DNA from: Chryseobacterium indologenes | GTDB lineage: Bacteria > Bacteroidota > Bacteroidia > Flavobacteriales > Weeksellaceae | Direction: 5' to 3' | Assembly: GCA_016025055.1 (NCBI GenBank) | Contig: CP065590.1 | Coordinates: 1,798,001-1,862,000 of the forward strand | DNA length: 64,000 nt | Shown: in pieces, positions 47,552 to 57,679 of the stretch | Position numbering within the stretch: position 1 is the first letter of the stretch | Layout of the letters: every line of letters begins with the position of its first letter | The notes under the pieces: generated by a model | What the model saw: the letters and a program-made list of their open reading frames with translations, nothing else | What the model was told of the DNA's origin: nothing | Database searches by the model: none | Position numbers and translations under genes: made by a program

Positions 47552-48050
47552 CAGGACTTTATTTACCGATATATTGATTATGATATTTCTTGTTGCATTA
47601 CAAATATTTGTATTGAACAGGATTACTCTTTTTGGAAAATATACCCCGGTATTGTATCCTGTCTTCGTTATGTTCTATCCATTTTTCAGAAATAAATTCC
47701 AGTTTCTGGCTTTAAGTTTCCTGATAGGATTATCTATCGACGGATTCCTTTATTCCTGGGGTATTAATGCATTTGCCACCACGTTAATTGCTTATTTCAG
47801 AACATTGATATTCAGGACGTCTACCGATACCTCAACAGATTTCTTTTCCTTTCAGTCCCTTCAATGGGCGCAGTTTTTGCTGTTTTTATTTTCAAGTATT
47901 TTTCTGCACCAGCTTTTAGTACAATATATCGAATTCTTTAAGTTGAGCAGATTTTTTGAAATATTATTTAATGTGTTGGTGACTAGTGTAATTTCATTTA
48001 TATTTATTGTCATTTACGCATTAATATTTAAAATCAAACAAAAAGTTTGA
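47544..48050 (+). CDS. mreD: Rod shape-determining protein MreD
   Basis: 168 residues, nearly all hydrophobic, with about five membrane helices. Sequence similarity in this family is weak, but size, topology and position between mreC and the PBP2 gene identify it. Inner-membrane component of the elongasome. Its TGA stop overlaps the TTG start of mrdA. Confidence 0.92.
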   Translation: MISRTLFTDILIMIFLVALQIFVLNRITLFGKYTPVLYPVFVMFYPFFRNKFQFLALSFLIGLSIDGFLYSWGINAFATTLIAYFRTLIFRTSTDTSTDFFSFQSLQWAQFLLFLFSSIFLHQLLVQYIEFFKLSRFFEILFNVLVTSVISFIFIVIYALIFKIKQKV

Positions 48051-50092
48051 ACACACGTTATTTAAAAATCTTTTCCGTACTTGTTGTTATCGCCCTTATT
48101 TTTATAGCGAGGCTTTCGTATTTACAATTGTTTACAGATCGTTATGCACTGAATGCAGCCAATACTTCCATTAAAATTGAGTATGTAATTCCTCAGCGTG
48201 GAGTTATTTTTGACAGGAATGGGAAGATCATGGTAGGAAATCAGCCAGCCTATGAAATTTCTTTTACCCAGGCTTTAATGAAACCGGACTTTGATACTCT
48301 TGGCTTTTGCAGCTTAATGAAAATCAGTAAATCGGATTTTATTAACAAGATCAACGTCATTAAAAAAGAAAAATATTATTCTAAGCTGACTCCCATGACT
48401 TTTTTAAAGGATCTCAGCAGAGAAGATATTGCCAGGGTACAGGAGATTATTTTCAAATATCCTGCTTTTAACATTGTCCAAAGACCTCAGCGCCAATATG
48501 AAGTTTCTACTTCCGGAAACCTTCTAGGATACACCAGCGAGGTCAACGAAAGAGAGATCAAAAAAGATTCTTTGTACTATCTGCCCGGAGACTTTATCGG
48601 GAAAACCGGAATAGAGAAATCTTACGAAAAAGAACTTCGTGGGGTAAAAGGAATGAAGTATATCCAAAAAGATATCAAGCTCCGAAATATCGGATCTTAT
48701 AAAAACGGATCTCTGGATAAGGATGTCATTACCGGTAAAGATATTACATTAACTATTGATTATGATCTTCAGAGAACTGCTGAAGAAATGCTTGTCAACA
48801 AACATGGTGCAATCGTAGCGATTGACCCTAATAACGGGGAAGTGCTGGTTGCTGCTACAGGTCCGGATATTGACCCGAACCTTTTTACCGGTCCTAATAA
48901 ATCCAAAAACCTATATGCGCTTTCAAAAGATACGCTTTACGAAAATAAACCGACTTTTGATCGTTCCTTACAGGCAGGATATCCTCCGGGATCAACCTTC
49001 AAATTGTTGACTGCTTTAGCCGCTATGCAAATGGGGGTGATGGATGAAAAGACAGTTTTCCCTTGTGGCGGAGGATTTTTTTACAAAGGAAAAAGAATTA
49101 AAGGGCATGGTGGTGCTGATCCGCTTATCCCTTCCATTCAGGTTTCCAGTAACTGCTTCTTTACATATGCATTTATTGCCATCATTAAAAAATATCCAGG
49201 CAATCCTTCAAAAGGGGTTGATGAATGGAAGAAAATCATGAGCAGCTTTGGAGTAGGGGAATTCTTAAATAACGATTTCGCAGTAGGTGCTAAGGGAAGA
49301 ATTCCTTCAGGAGATTTTTACGAAAAAAGGTTTAAAGCCATCATGAAGGCAAGTGGTTCTCAAAGAACAGATTTTAAGAATTGGGATGAAATGTCAACCG
49401 GAGCTATTTATAACGGAATGGGGCAGGGAGATGTTTTGGTAACTCCTATTCAATTGGCCAATTATGTGGCTGCTATTGCTAATAAAGGATGGTATTATAC
49501 GCCTCATATCGTAAAAGGAATCGATGGGAAACCCAATCCGGATCCAAGATTTAAGGTTAAACATAAAACTCTCGTTGATCCCAAACATTTTGAACCTGTT
49601 TTAAAGGGAATGGAGGCCGTGGTGTTGAGAGGAACAGCAAGAGGATTGAAATCCAATGATTTTACCCAATTAGCAAAAACCGGTACAGCACAGGTGCCGC
49701 AAGGAAAGGATAATTCTATTTTTGTGTTAATCGCTCCGGCTGATAAACCCAAAATTGTTGTGGTTGCAGTGATGGAACACGCAGGATTCGGAGCTACATG
49801 GGCCGGCCCGGCATGTACAGTGATTGCCGAAAAATATATTACCGGTGATCTGAAAAGAGAAAACCTGTATAAAAAAATGATCACTTCAAGCTTTATGCCT
49901 GAATACAAACGGCAATGGATTGCTGACTTGAAGCGTAAGGGACTCTACAAGGATCCAAAACCTGATTCAATTAAACAAAAAAGAATAAAAGATAGTCTTG
50001 ATCGCGTAAAGCAAGAAAAAGCTAAACTCCAAAAGAAATTAGAAGAAGGAACTAAAAATACTAACACTGCTAAAAAACCTGTAAAGCGATGA
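48047..50092 (+). CDS. mrdA: Penicillin-binding protein 2 (elongasome transpeptidase)
   Basis: 681 residues. N-terminal membrane anchor (about 8-27), dimerisation domain with PQRGVIFDRNGKIM, and transpeptidase domain with catalytic STFK in GYPPGSTFKLLTAL, SSN in VSSNCFF, and KTGTAQVP. It cross-links peptidoglycan in the rod complex with RodA. The frame has no ATG before residue ~60, so the start is TTG at 48047 overlapping the mreD stop, consistent with coupled translation. A Lys/Asp-rich tail of about 45 residues ends the protein. Confidence 0.96.
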   Translation: MNTRYLKIFSVLVVIALIFIARLSYLQLFTDRYALNAANTSIKIEYVIPQRGVIFDRNGKIMVGNQPAYEISFTQALMKPDFDTLGFCSLMKISKSDFINKINVIKKEKYYSKLTPMTFLKDLSREDIARVQEIIFKYPAFNIVQRPQRQYEVSTSGNLLGYTSEVNEREIKKDSLYYLPGDFIGKTGIEKSYEKELRGVKGMKYIQKDIKLRNIGSYKNGSLDKDVITGKDITLTIDYDLQRTAEEMLVNKHGAIVAIDPNNGEVLVAATGPDIDPNLFTGPNKSKNLYALSKDTLYENKPTFDRSLQAGYPPGSTFKLLTALAAMQMGVMDEKTVFPCGGGFFYKGKRIKGHGGADPLIPSIQVSSNCFFTYAFIAIIKKYPGNPSKGVDEWKKIMSSFGVGEFLNNDFAVGAKGRIPSGDFYEKRFKAIMKASGSQRTDFKNWDEMSTGAIYNGMGQGDVLVTPIQLANYVAAIANKGWYYTPHIVKGIDGKPNPDPRFKVKHKTLVDPKHFEPVLKGMEAVVLRGTARGLKSNDFTQLAKTGTAQVPQGKDNSIFVLIAPADKPKIVVVAVMEHAGFGATWAGPACTVIAEKYITGDLKRENLYKKMITSSFMPEYKRQWIADLKRKGLYKDPKPDSIKQKRIKDSLDRVKQEKAKLQKKLEEGTKNTNTAKKPVKR

Positions 50093-51318
50093 AATGGACA
50101 GAAGGAATAGATAAACTGGGCCTTGGGCTGTACTTCCTGCTTTGCATTTTCGCGATTGCAAATATTTACAGTGTTGACCAGAAATTGGGAGAAAAGCAAT
50201 TCATGTTCTTTTGTATCTCTCTCATTGTAGGATTGGTGATCTTTTTAGGAAGAAGTAAATTCTTCGAAAATATGTCAGGGATCATCTATATTGGTGGTGT
50301 ACTGCTGTTGATTGGACTTTTTCCTTTCGGAAAAGAAATTCTCGGCCAAAAAAACTGGTATAAATTCGGAAGCTTTACCATGCAGCCCGTGGAATTTGCA
50401 AAAATAGGAACCGCATTAATGCTCGCCAATTACGTTTCAGGACCTGATTTTAATCTGAAAAACAGAAAATCTCTGCTGACTGCTCTTGCCATCATCGGCA
50501 TTCCGGCAGTAGTCGTTCTTGCTATTCCTGATGTAGGGTCGATGCTTGTATTTATTGCATTTTTTATCGCCCTGTACAGAGAAGGGTTAAGTGGTTTTTT
50601 ATTCGGGTTAGGTTTTATTTTTGCCGCAGTATTTCTTATTTCACTTGCAATTCCTCCGGTATATGTTGCCGGTGCTGTGGTATTAATTGCCGGTGTTTTG
50701 ATTGCCATGAATTACCACAGAATGTCCTGGGATGTCATTTCTATTTCCGGAATTTCCGGCTCTATTCTTATATTGTGTGGGCTCGCATTTGCTTCTCCTT
50801 ACATTTTGGAGAAACTTCCCAAGCACCAGAGAGAGAGAATTGAAGTTCTTTATAAAGGTGAAAAAGCCTTTAGAGATACTTCAGGGTACAATTTATTATA
50901 TTCTAAAACAGCTATCGGATCAGGTGGTCTTTGGGGAAAAGGATACCGTGAAGGTTCCGTTACTCAGGGTAAGTTTGTTCCTGAGCAGCAGACTGACTAC
51001 ATTTTCTGTGCGGTAGGTGAAGAATGGGGATTTGCAGGAAGTGCTCTTTTGGTCTTGGCCTATATGGTATATATCGGAAGAATCTATTACTTGGCTGAGC
51101 AGCAGAAATCTACTTTTAACCGTGTATTTGGCTATTGTTTTGCCTCGATTCTATTGATGCACTTTTCTATCAACCTTGGGATGGTCATGGGACTTTTCCC
51201 AACGGTAGGGATTCCTTTGCCGTATTTTAGTTATGGAGGAAGCTCACTGCTTGCCTTCTCGATGATGACTTTTATTTTCTTTAAGCTTAATTATTCGGAT
51301 AAAAATAGCTTGGTGTAA
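50089..51318 (+). CDS. rodA: Rod shape-determining protein RodA (SEDS glycosyltransferase)
   Basis: 409 residues with about ten membrane helices. SEDS peptidoglycan polymerase partner of PBP2. Motifs: KNWYKFGSFTMQPVEFAKIG, the loop VPEQQTDYIFCAVGEEWG, and PTVGIPLPYFSYGGSSLLA near the C-terminus. The ATG overlaps the mrdA stop (ATGA), so it is translationally coupled. Last gene of the rod operon. Confidence 0.97.
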   Translation: MKWTEGIDKLGLGLYFLLCIFAIANIYSVDQKLGEKQFMFFCISLIVGLVIFLGRSKFFENMSGIIYIGGVLLLIGLFPFGKEILGQKNWYKFGSFTMQPVEFAKIGTALMLANYVSGPDFNLKNRKSLLTALAIIGIPAVVVLAIPDVGSMLVFIAFFIALYREGLSGFLFGLGFIFAAVFLISLAIPPVYVAGAVVLIAGVLIAMNYHRMSWDVISISGISGSILILCGLAFASPYILEKLPKHQRERIEVLYKGEKAFRDTSGYNLLYSKTAIGSGGLWGKGYREGSVTQGKFVPEQQTDYIFCAVGEEWGFAGSALLVLAYMVYIGRIYYLAEQQKSTFNRVFGYCFASILLMHFSINLGMVMGLFPTVGIPLPYFSYGGSSLLAFSMMTFIFFKLNYSDKNSLV

Positions 51319-51419
51319 TTTATAGCGGAAAGAACATTACAGAGTCGAAAATCATCCGGTTTATTTTTAATGTAAAATATTAATGGAAATAAGGTTATTT
51401 CAGCAAATAACACTATTCA

Positions 51420-51998
51420 ATGAAAGAGGTATATATTTTAGATCAGAACTATGGAAATACAGATTTTGAAAGATATCCTTTACAAAAAGGCGAGTATGAA
51501 AACTGCACTTTCAAAAACTGTAATTTTGAATATGGAAACCTTTCGGGCTTCAGTTTTATAGACTGTGAATTCATCGGATGCAACCTCAGCATGGCAAAAC
51601 TTATTAATGCAGCCTTTAGAGATGTGTTTTTTAAAGAATGTAAAATGTTTGGCCTTCAGTTTAATGATTGTAATGGCTTTGGCCTATCCTTTAAGTTTGA
51701 CGGATGTTTGCTCAATAACTCTGTATTTTATCAAACATCTATTAAGAAAACTGTTTTCACAAACTCTAAATTGATTGAGGTGGACTTCACAGAATGTGAC
51801 CTGTCAAATTCAGTTTTCAGCGGATGTGATTTTTCGGGGGCTGTTTTTGACAATACTGGCCTTGAAAAGACAGATTTCAGGACTTCATTCAATTATTGCA
51901 TTGATCCTGTCTTAAATAGGCTTAAAAAGGCTAAATTTTCCCTTTCTGAAGTGCATGGCCTGCTATATAAAATCGATATAGAGATCGACAGAGATTAG
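51420..51998 (+). CDS. Pentapeptide-repeat protein (Qnr/McbG-like fold)
   Basis: 192 residues built from successive five-residue repeats with a central Phe/Leu (NCTFKNCNFEYGNLSGFSF, then many copies to about residue 150), predicting a right-handed quadrilateral beta helix. A break around residues 85-95 resembles the two-part coil of Qnr-type gyrase-protecting proteins. DNA mimicry or topoisomerase protection is only an inference. Cys-rich for the family (about a dozen Cys). Stands alone, 101 bases after rodA. Confidence 0.85.
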   Translation: MKEVYILDQNYGNTDFERYPLQKGEYENCTFKNCNFEYGNLSGFSFIDCEFIGCNLSMAKLINAAFRDVFFKECKMFGLQFNDCNGFGLSFKFDGCLLNNSVFYQTSIKKTVFTNSKLIEVDFTECDLSNSVFSGCDFSGAVFDNTGLEKTDFRTSFNYCIDPVLNRLKKAKFSLSEVHGLLYKIDIEIDRD

Positions 51999-52071
51999 AA
52001 GTCATCAAGACATCAAGCTTGAAATACAGGGTGCAGTTTTACAAAAACGAAAATAAGCTGGTTTATTTTTT

Positions 52072-52114
52072 ACCACATAGACCGATAGAATATAAGCCTA
52101 TGTGTCTATGTGGT
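52072..52114. repeat. Inverted repeat, 11-base perfect arms
   Basis: ACCACATAGAC (52072-52082) and GTCTATGTGGT (52104-52114) with a 21-base spacer that itself contains CCTATGTG. Non-coding, between two genes. It has the look of a dispersed repeat. Confidence 0.6.
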
Positions 52115-52219
52115 TATAAAACCTATATTCTTTTAATACGTATTTTTATCTAAAAAATTCTGTCTTTACATTCCGGAATATAAACTGTTTTGGTTTTCGC
52201 TCGATATATGAAAATAAAA

Positions 52220-52241
52220 AAGCCATCAAAACTGATGGCTT
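52220..52241 (-). terminator. Terminator after the NlpC/P60 lipoprotein
   Basis: AAGCCATC / GATGGCTT stem with a 6-base loop and a minus-strand T-run, 27 bases after the stop. Confidence 0.75.
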
Positions 52242-52268
52242 CATTATTTAAATCAATTATTTATAAAA

Positions 52269-52979
52269 TTAAAAATTTGCTGGTGTAGCTGGAGTGATCG
52301 CTGCTAAGTTGTTGTAAGCTTCTCCGTCTTCGTTGATCACTCTTTTGGCGAATCTGTATTTAGGTCCCCAATAAGAGTCATTCAGTGAAGAGATCATTAC
52401 TCCTTTTGATGTCGCTGCGTGGATAAATTTAACCTCACCCTCTTCAGTAACACTTTCTACAATACCTACGTGAGAAATTCTTCTTCCATGAGAAAAGAAG
52501 ATCAAATCTCCTTTCTGTAGGCTTCCTTTTTCAATTCTTTCTCCTTCCTGAGCCTGAGAAGCAGCTACTCTTGGTAAGCTAAGCCCCGCAGCAGCCCCGA
52601 ATACAGAAAGAACAAAAGCTGAACAATCTATACCGTTTCTTGTTGTTCCTCCGTATCTGTAAGGAGTTCCAAGGTATGTTTCAGCTTCAGTAAGGATACC
52701 GTCAATCGTTTTATTATGTTTGATTGCTTTGGCAATCTCAGAATTCTTAATTGCTTTTTTAGCATTAGCTATAGATGCCGCTTTTTCAGCAAGGAAAGAG
52801 TCGATAAGTCTCTGCTTATCCTGCTCCATTTTTTTGTTATCTATAGAAGCTAGTTTGGCATCTGTTTTGTATTCTTTAGTGTAAGTTGCTGGTTTTGAAA
52901 CTACATAATTGGTAGCACACGATTGCATTGATACGGTAGTAACTATAGCAACTAAATAAAACAAAACTCTTTTCTTCAT
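52269..52979 (-). CDS. C40 (NlpC/P60) family lipoprotein peptidase
   Basis: 236 residues from the ATG at 52979 (MKKRVLFYLVAIVTTVSMQS then CAT, lipoprotein Cys21). The frame extends to 53027, but the -7 box at 53030-53037 leaves the downstream start more likely. Helical stretch (about 45-90), then the NlpC/P60 domain: catalytic Cys in NGIDCSAFVLSVFG, His in RISHVGIVE, third polar residue in KFIHAATSKG. Predicted cell-wall hydrolase cutting stem peptides, anchored in a membrane facing the periplasm. Confidence 0.92.
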   Translation of the reverse strand: MKKRVLFYLVAIVTTVSMQSCATNYVVSKPATYTKEYKTDAKLASIDNKKMEQDKQRLIDSFLAEKAASIANAKKAIKNSEIAKAIKHNKTIDGILTEAETYLGTPYRYGGTTRNGIDCSAFVLSVFGAAAGLSLPRVAASQAQEGERIEKGSLQKGDLIFFSHGRRISHVGIVESVTEEGEVKFIHAATSKGVMISSLNDSYWGPKYRFAKRVINEDGEAYNNLAAITPATPANF

Positions 52980-53029
52980 ATATATTTGATTATCCGTGTT
53001 AAAAGGAATATTTATTTTCAAAAGCATTA

Positions 53030-53037
53030 CAAAAGTA
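53030..53037 (-). promoter_or_regulatory. -7 promoter box for the NlpC/P60 lipoprotein
   Basis: Minus strand TACTTTTG, about 50 bases upstream of the ATG at 52979. Confidence 0.45.
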
Positions 53038-53129
53038 GAGATTCCGATTAAAAGACCCCTGATATGATTATTGTCAGGATCTTATTTTAACACATTTTAA
53101 CATATTATTTACGTATGTTAAAGAAAAAT

Positions 53130-53172
53130 AAACCGCAACAGCCATTTTTTGGCAAGTCTGCGGTTTTTTTTT
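53130..53172. terminator. Strong hairpin terminator
   Basis: AAACCGCA / TGCGGTTT outer stem with inner GCCA / TGGC pairing and T-runs on both sides. No annotated gene ends here, which points to an unrecognised transcript. Confidence 0.7.
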
Positions 53173-53218
53173 ATTAAGATTCTTTAACAAAATCTATCGA
53201 TTTTCTTCTATAAATCAT
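53130..53218 (-). ncRNA. Candidate small RNA or micro-ORF transcript
   Basis: A minus-strand TACATTTG (53231-53224) is followed about 90 bases later by a strong terminator (53130-53172), with no ordinary gene between. The implied transcript is about 88 bases. It contains a 14-codon frame (ATG at 53218, stop 53174) starting almost at the predicted transcript end, so translation is doubtful. The remainder of 52980-53466 shows no other supportable gene. Confidence 0.35.
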
Positions 53219-53223
53219 GATTT

Positions 53224-53231
53224 CAAATGTA
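53224..53231 (-). promoter_or_regulatory. -7 promoter box of the orphan transcript
   Basis: Minus strand TACATTTG matching TAnnTTTG; no well-placed TTTG upstream. Confidence 0.4.
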
Positions 53232-53410
53232 AAACTCTAATTTTCAAGGGTGTTAAAAAAATAAAACAAATGCCTGATAAACTGGTTGTTGGTGGGCTTT
53301 TAACGGTTGTTTTACATCCATTCCGAAATGATAAGTCTTCTTTATGGATATGATATGGACGAAGACCATAATCATTAACAAAAATTCTTCTTGCTAAATG
53401 GACAGATATA

Positions 53411-53445
53411 AAAAATTCCCCGGCAAAAAACCGGGGAATTTAAAC
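53411..53445 (-). terminator. Terminator after glnA
   Basis: AAATTCCCCGG / CCGGGGAATTT, an 11-base stem with a 7-base loop, 22 bases beyond the glnA stop. Confidence 0.8.
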
Positions 53446-53466
53446 TAATATGGAACTATACAGATG

Positions 53467-55661
53467 TTATTTGGTGAACAACATTTCTCTGTATTTTGTC
53501 ATTGGCCAAAGTTCATCATCCACCATCATTTCCAATGCATCAGAAGCTTCTCTGATCCCGTCGAATAATGGTTTTACTTTGTTACAATAGTCTTCTGCCT
53601 GCTTTTGACTGTCTGATACACCTCTTGCAGCTTCTCTGGCTTTGATAAGGCCTTCAACACCTAATTTAATTTTAGACACATTTTCAGAAATGTCGGTAAT
53701 CAAACTCATTTGTTCTTTTGCCAAAGGCTTGAATTCTTTATCTCCAAAGATTTCCTTAAGACCTTTTACGTTTTCAATTAACCTGTTCTGATAATTTAAA
53801 GCTGAAGGAATAATATGATTTCTTGCAATGTCGCTTAAAACTCTTGCTTCAATATCAATAACCGTAGAGTATTTTTCTAATTTGATTTCGTTTCTTGCTT
53901 CAACTTCTCTGTGGTTGAAAATTCCCATCTCTTCATAAAGATCCAGGAATTTTTTATCCATTTCCTGTTTAAGAGCTTCCGGAGTTGTTTTAAGGTTGTT
54001 CAATCCTCTTTTCTTAGCCTCTTTTGCCCAGTCATCAGAATATCCGTCTCCTTCAAACATAATGCTCTTAGACTGCTTGATGTATTCTCTCAAGACGTTA
54101 AAGATTGCTTCGTCTTTCTTCAATCCTCCTTCGATAAGAGCATCTACTTCTTTTTTAAAGTCGTTCAGCTGTTTTGCAGCAATTGTATTCATTACCGTCA
54201 TAGATTCTGCACAGTTTGCAGAAGATCCTACCGCTCTGATCTCAAATTTATTTCCTGTAAACGCAAATGGAGAAGTTCTGTTTCTATCCGTATTATCTAG
54301 TAAGATTTCCGGGATTTTTCCAACAACGTTTAATTTTAATTCTGTTTTTTCTTCCGGAGATAATTTCCCGTTGGTTACTTTTTCAAGCTCTTCCAAAACA
54401 CTGAATAACTGGCTTCCGATAAACACAGAAATAATTGCGGGTGGTGCTTCGTTAGCTCCCAATCTGTGGTCGTTGCTTGCAGATGCAATACTTGCTCTTA
54501 AAAGGTCAGCATATTCATGTACAGCCTTAATTGTATTCACGAAGAATGTTAAGAACTGTAAGTTTTTCTTTGGATTTTTTCCGGGACTTAATAAGTTTTC
54601 TCCGGTATCGGTAGCTAGAGACCAGTTGTTGTGCTTTCCGCTTCCGTTTACTCCTGCAAATGGCTTTTCGTGGAATAAGATATGGAAGTGGTGCTTGTGA
54701 GCTACTCTTGCCATGATATCCATCAATAAAGAGTTGTGGTCTACAGCAACGTTTACTTCCTCAAACATCGGTGCCAACTCAAACTGATTTGGAGCAACCT
54801 CGTTATGTCTTGTCGTTGCAGGGATACCCAATTTCATACATTCGATCTCCAGTTCTTTCATGAAGTTCATGACCCTTGTAGGAATGGATCCGAAGTAGTG
54901 GTCATCCAACTGCTGTCCTTTTGCAGGAGAATGTCCCAGCAAAGTTTTACCCGTTAATACAAGGTCCGGACGTGATTGGTATAACGCGGAATCAACCAGG
55001 AAGTATTCTTGCTCCCAACCTAAAGTAGGAGTTACTTTTGTTACATTTTTATCAAAATACTGCATTACACTTGTTGCAGCTTCATCTACTGCATTCAAAG
55101 CTCTTAATAAAGGAGCTTTGTAGTCAAGAGTTTCTCCCGTATAAGAAATAAAGATCGATGGAATACATAATGTAGTTCCCATGATAAAAGCCGGAGATGT
55201 AGGATCCCATGCTGTGTATCCTCTTGCTTCAAAAGTATTTCTGATTCCTCCGTTCGGGAAAGAAGAGGCATCCGGCTCTTGTTGGATCAGCATATTTCCG
55301 CTGAATCTTTCAATCGCTCTTCCCCCTTCAATAGGAGTGAAAAAGAATCGTGTTTTTCTGCTGTCGTTCCTGTCAAAGGCTGAAACCAGTGAGTATAGTG
55401 GGTTACCCCTTTGCTCATTGCCCAGTCTTTCATTGCTACAGCTACCTGGTCTGCAATGTGTCTCTGGATTTTAGTTCCTTTTTTAATGGCATCCATGATG
55501 GAGCCAAATGCTTCCTTCGTTAAATATTCTCTCATGGTTTCTTCTGAGAAAACATTCGTACAGAATAGTTCTGATAATTTTGCAGGGACCTCAACAGAGT
55601 TGTCTTTTCTGAAATCCTTAAATGGTAGTGTTTCTAATGCTTTGAATCTTAAGGTTGACAT
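53467..55661 (-). CDS. glnA: Type III glutamine synthetase (frameshifted)
   Basis: Assimilates ammonia into glutamine with ATP. Two frames join if one base is added to the A-run at 55340-55344, restoring KHDSFFTPIEGGRAIERFSG. The result is 731 residues, the GSIII size (type I is about 470). Motifs: HYTHWFQPLTG, LGWEQEYFLVD, TTRHNEVAPNQFELAPMFEE and NGSGKHNNWSLATDTGENLL. The ATG at 55661 (MSTLRFKALETLP) is chosen over 55685 because a -7 box at 55683-55690 overlaps the longer version. Confidence 0.95.
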
Positions 55662-55682
55662 ATTGGGTTTATTTTGATAGGG

Positions 55683-55690
55683 CAAATTTA
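55683..55690 (-). promoter_or_regulatory. -7 promoter box for glnA
   Basis: Minus strand TAAATTTG, 21 bases before the ATG at 55661. Confidence 0.5.
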
Positions 55691-55943
55691 CAAAAAAAAT
55701 GAATCGAAATCATTTTGACCCTAAAAAATTTAGGGGTGTTATGAAAATTTATATAATTTAAACAATTGTTTGGTCTTTTTTTAACAGGGGTATTTTGTGA
55801 ATTAATTCTAAAATATGAATATGTAGCAGCAATTTGGCGGGGGTCATCGAACGCAAATACATTTTTTGTTATTGATTGCCGGAATCCTGTGCGATTAAGC
55901 TACTTATTAAAAGATAGTTAAAATAAAATGGGCAAAGATTTTG

Positions 55944-55951
55944 TATATTTG
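55944..55951 (+). promoter_or_regulatory. -7 promoter box for the DUF6909-like gene
   Basis: TATATTTG, 15 bases before the ATG at 55967. It lies inside the longer frame that begins at 55928 and so argues for the later start. Confidence 0.5.
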
Positions 55952-55966
55952 TGTGAAATTTATTTT

Positions 55967-57657
55967 ATGACAAATTCTAGAGCAAGAGAAACAACAGAGG
56001 CTATTGAAAGACTATACATCTCTATGAGACATTTATTTTATAGAGGATTTTTCAAGCCGGGGGGTGTTTCAGGAGAAAGTATCAGAAGTTTGTTAAAAAC
56101 CATCAATCCGGAAATTTACGGAACCATGAATATTCCGAATAAATTGGAACTTGACGGGTTGATGTATGTTTTAGACAGGCTTCCGGAAGGGATTGAGGAA
56201 TGTGCTTTTATTCATCTTACATCTGATGAAGGGTTTGATAAAGGAAGTTTCGAACCTATTGTTCCGAAAAAAAGAAGAAGAAACTGTTATAGAATAGACG
56301 AGCACCAGATGAATATTGAAGTTCTTTTGGGCCGTTCGGAGATTTATGACATTCTTACCCACCTTACCTTTTTATTTATAGAAGCGGATAAAATCCGTAA
56401 TCTGGCTTTCATTCAGGATGAAAACTGGAAACCGACACGTGCTTTCAAAATTATTGAAGAAGTGGTGAAAGGTGAGAAAAATTCAGTAGAAGAGAAAAAG
56501 AAGTGGCACTTATCCATCTTTCATCTTTAATCGGAAGATCTTTTGATGAAACATTAAGGGCTTATAATACTTTTGGAGATGATCATAATCCTGACCGTCT
56601 GTTTAAAATCATCTATAACTTAGGAAAAGTAAGCCTTGATGATGCCAAAGGGTCAAGAGAAAGAGAAATTTATTTCAGTGCTATATTAAAAGAAAGAGTA
56701 GGGCATCACTATTTTGGTGAAAAATGGGCACATAAAGTGAAGGAGGTTTTATTCGAAAATGACCTTCATATGCGTCCTTTGCATATTATCTCTGCCAATA
56801 TGCATTCTGTGAAAAATATGCTGTATGCTAATAATGCTCTTAAAAAGAAACAGCATCATGAAGTTGACTATAAATTGTATGAAGAGATTTCGAACAAAAA
56901 AGAACTTCGTGACAAGGTATTAAAATATGCGTTGGATGAAGGAATGATCCATATTGCTGATAAGAGTGGAAGTAATATTGATGTTCAGATCATTGATCTC
57001 AGCAAAACCGATTTGAAGAATACTCCGTTTGCTGATGCTAAATTTGGAGGTGATGATGTGCTGCTGGTATTTGATTATGCTTTCGGTGAGCAGGCTTTTG
57101 AGGTAATGGACGAACTTCTAAGACCTTTTGAGCATAAAGGCGAAGTCTATATGATGAAAGTAAAGTCTGTTTCAATCATGGGAAAAGCAGGAATTCTCAC
57201 CGGAGAAAAAGGAGATATTATGATTCCAACCTCTCATATCTTTGAAGGTACAGCTGATAACTATCCGTTTGAAAATGCATTACAACTTGACGATTTCCAG
57301 GATGATGAGCTAAAAGCTTTTGAAGGACCTATGATTACGGTGCTGGGAACTTCACTGCAAAACAGAGATATTTTATCTTACTTCATGAACACATCATGGA
57401 AGGCCATTGGTCTCGAAATGGAAGGAGCTCACTACCAGAAGGCTATTCAGGTTGCTTCTAAAATCAGACACCATATTTCACCGGATTTGTTTGTCATGTA
57501 TGCTTATTACGCTTCGGATAATCCATTGGAAACAGGAAGTACTCTTTCTTCGGGAGGTTTAGGATTAACAGGGGTGAAACCTACCTATCTTATTACGTTA
57601 AGAATTCTTGAAAAGATATTAAGATGCGGAAAGAAAGAAGTTTCTGTAAAGAAATAG
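55967..57657 (+). CDS. DUF6909-like protein with nucleosidase-like C-terminal half (frameshifted)
   Basis: Two frames join with one added A in the run at 56495-56499, restoring SVEEKKEVALIHLSSLIGRS, for 563 residues. The N-terminal half is helical with no recognised domain. The C-terminal half resembles a nucleoside phosphorylase/nucleosidase fold: VSIMGKAGILTGEKGDIMIP, then GLEMEGAHYQKAI, which matches the Met-Glu-Gly signature of MTA/SAH and AMP nucleosidases, and YYASDNPLETG, where the catalytic Asp would lie. I recall the family as DUF6909, conserved in flavobacteria; this name and the enzymatic inference are unverified. No operon partner. Confidence 0.7.
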
Positions 57658-57679
57658 TTTTACTTTCCATTGAAAATAT

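Noticed and set aside
53253..53375. 40-codon minus-strand frame upstream of the orphan terminator
   Set aside because: No promoter box upstream and no recognisable features; ends in a Phe-rich run typical of chance AT-rich frames.
53911..54700. Two plus-strand frames of 129 and 234 codons opposite glnA
   Set aside because: Antisense shadows of the glutamine synthetase gene.
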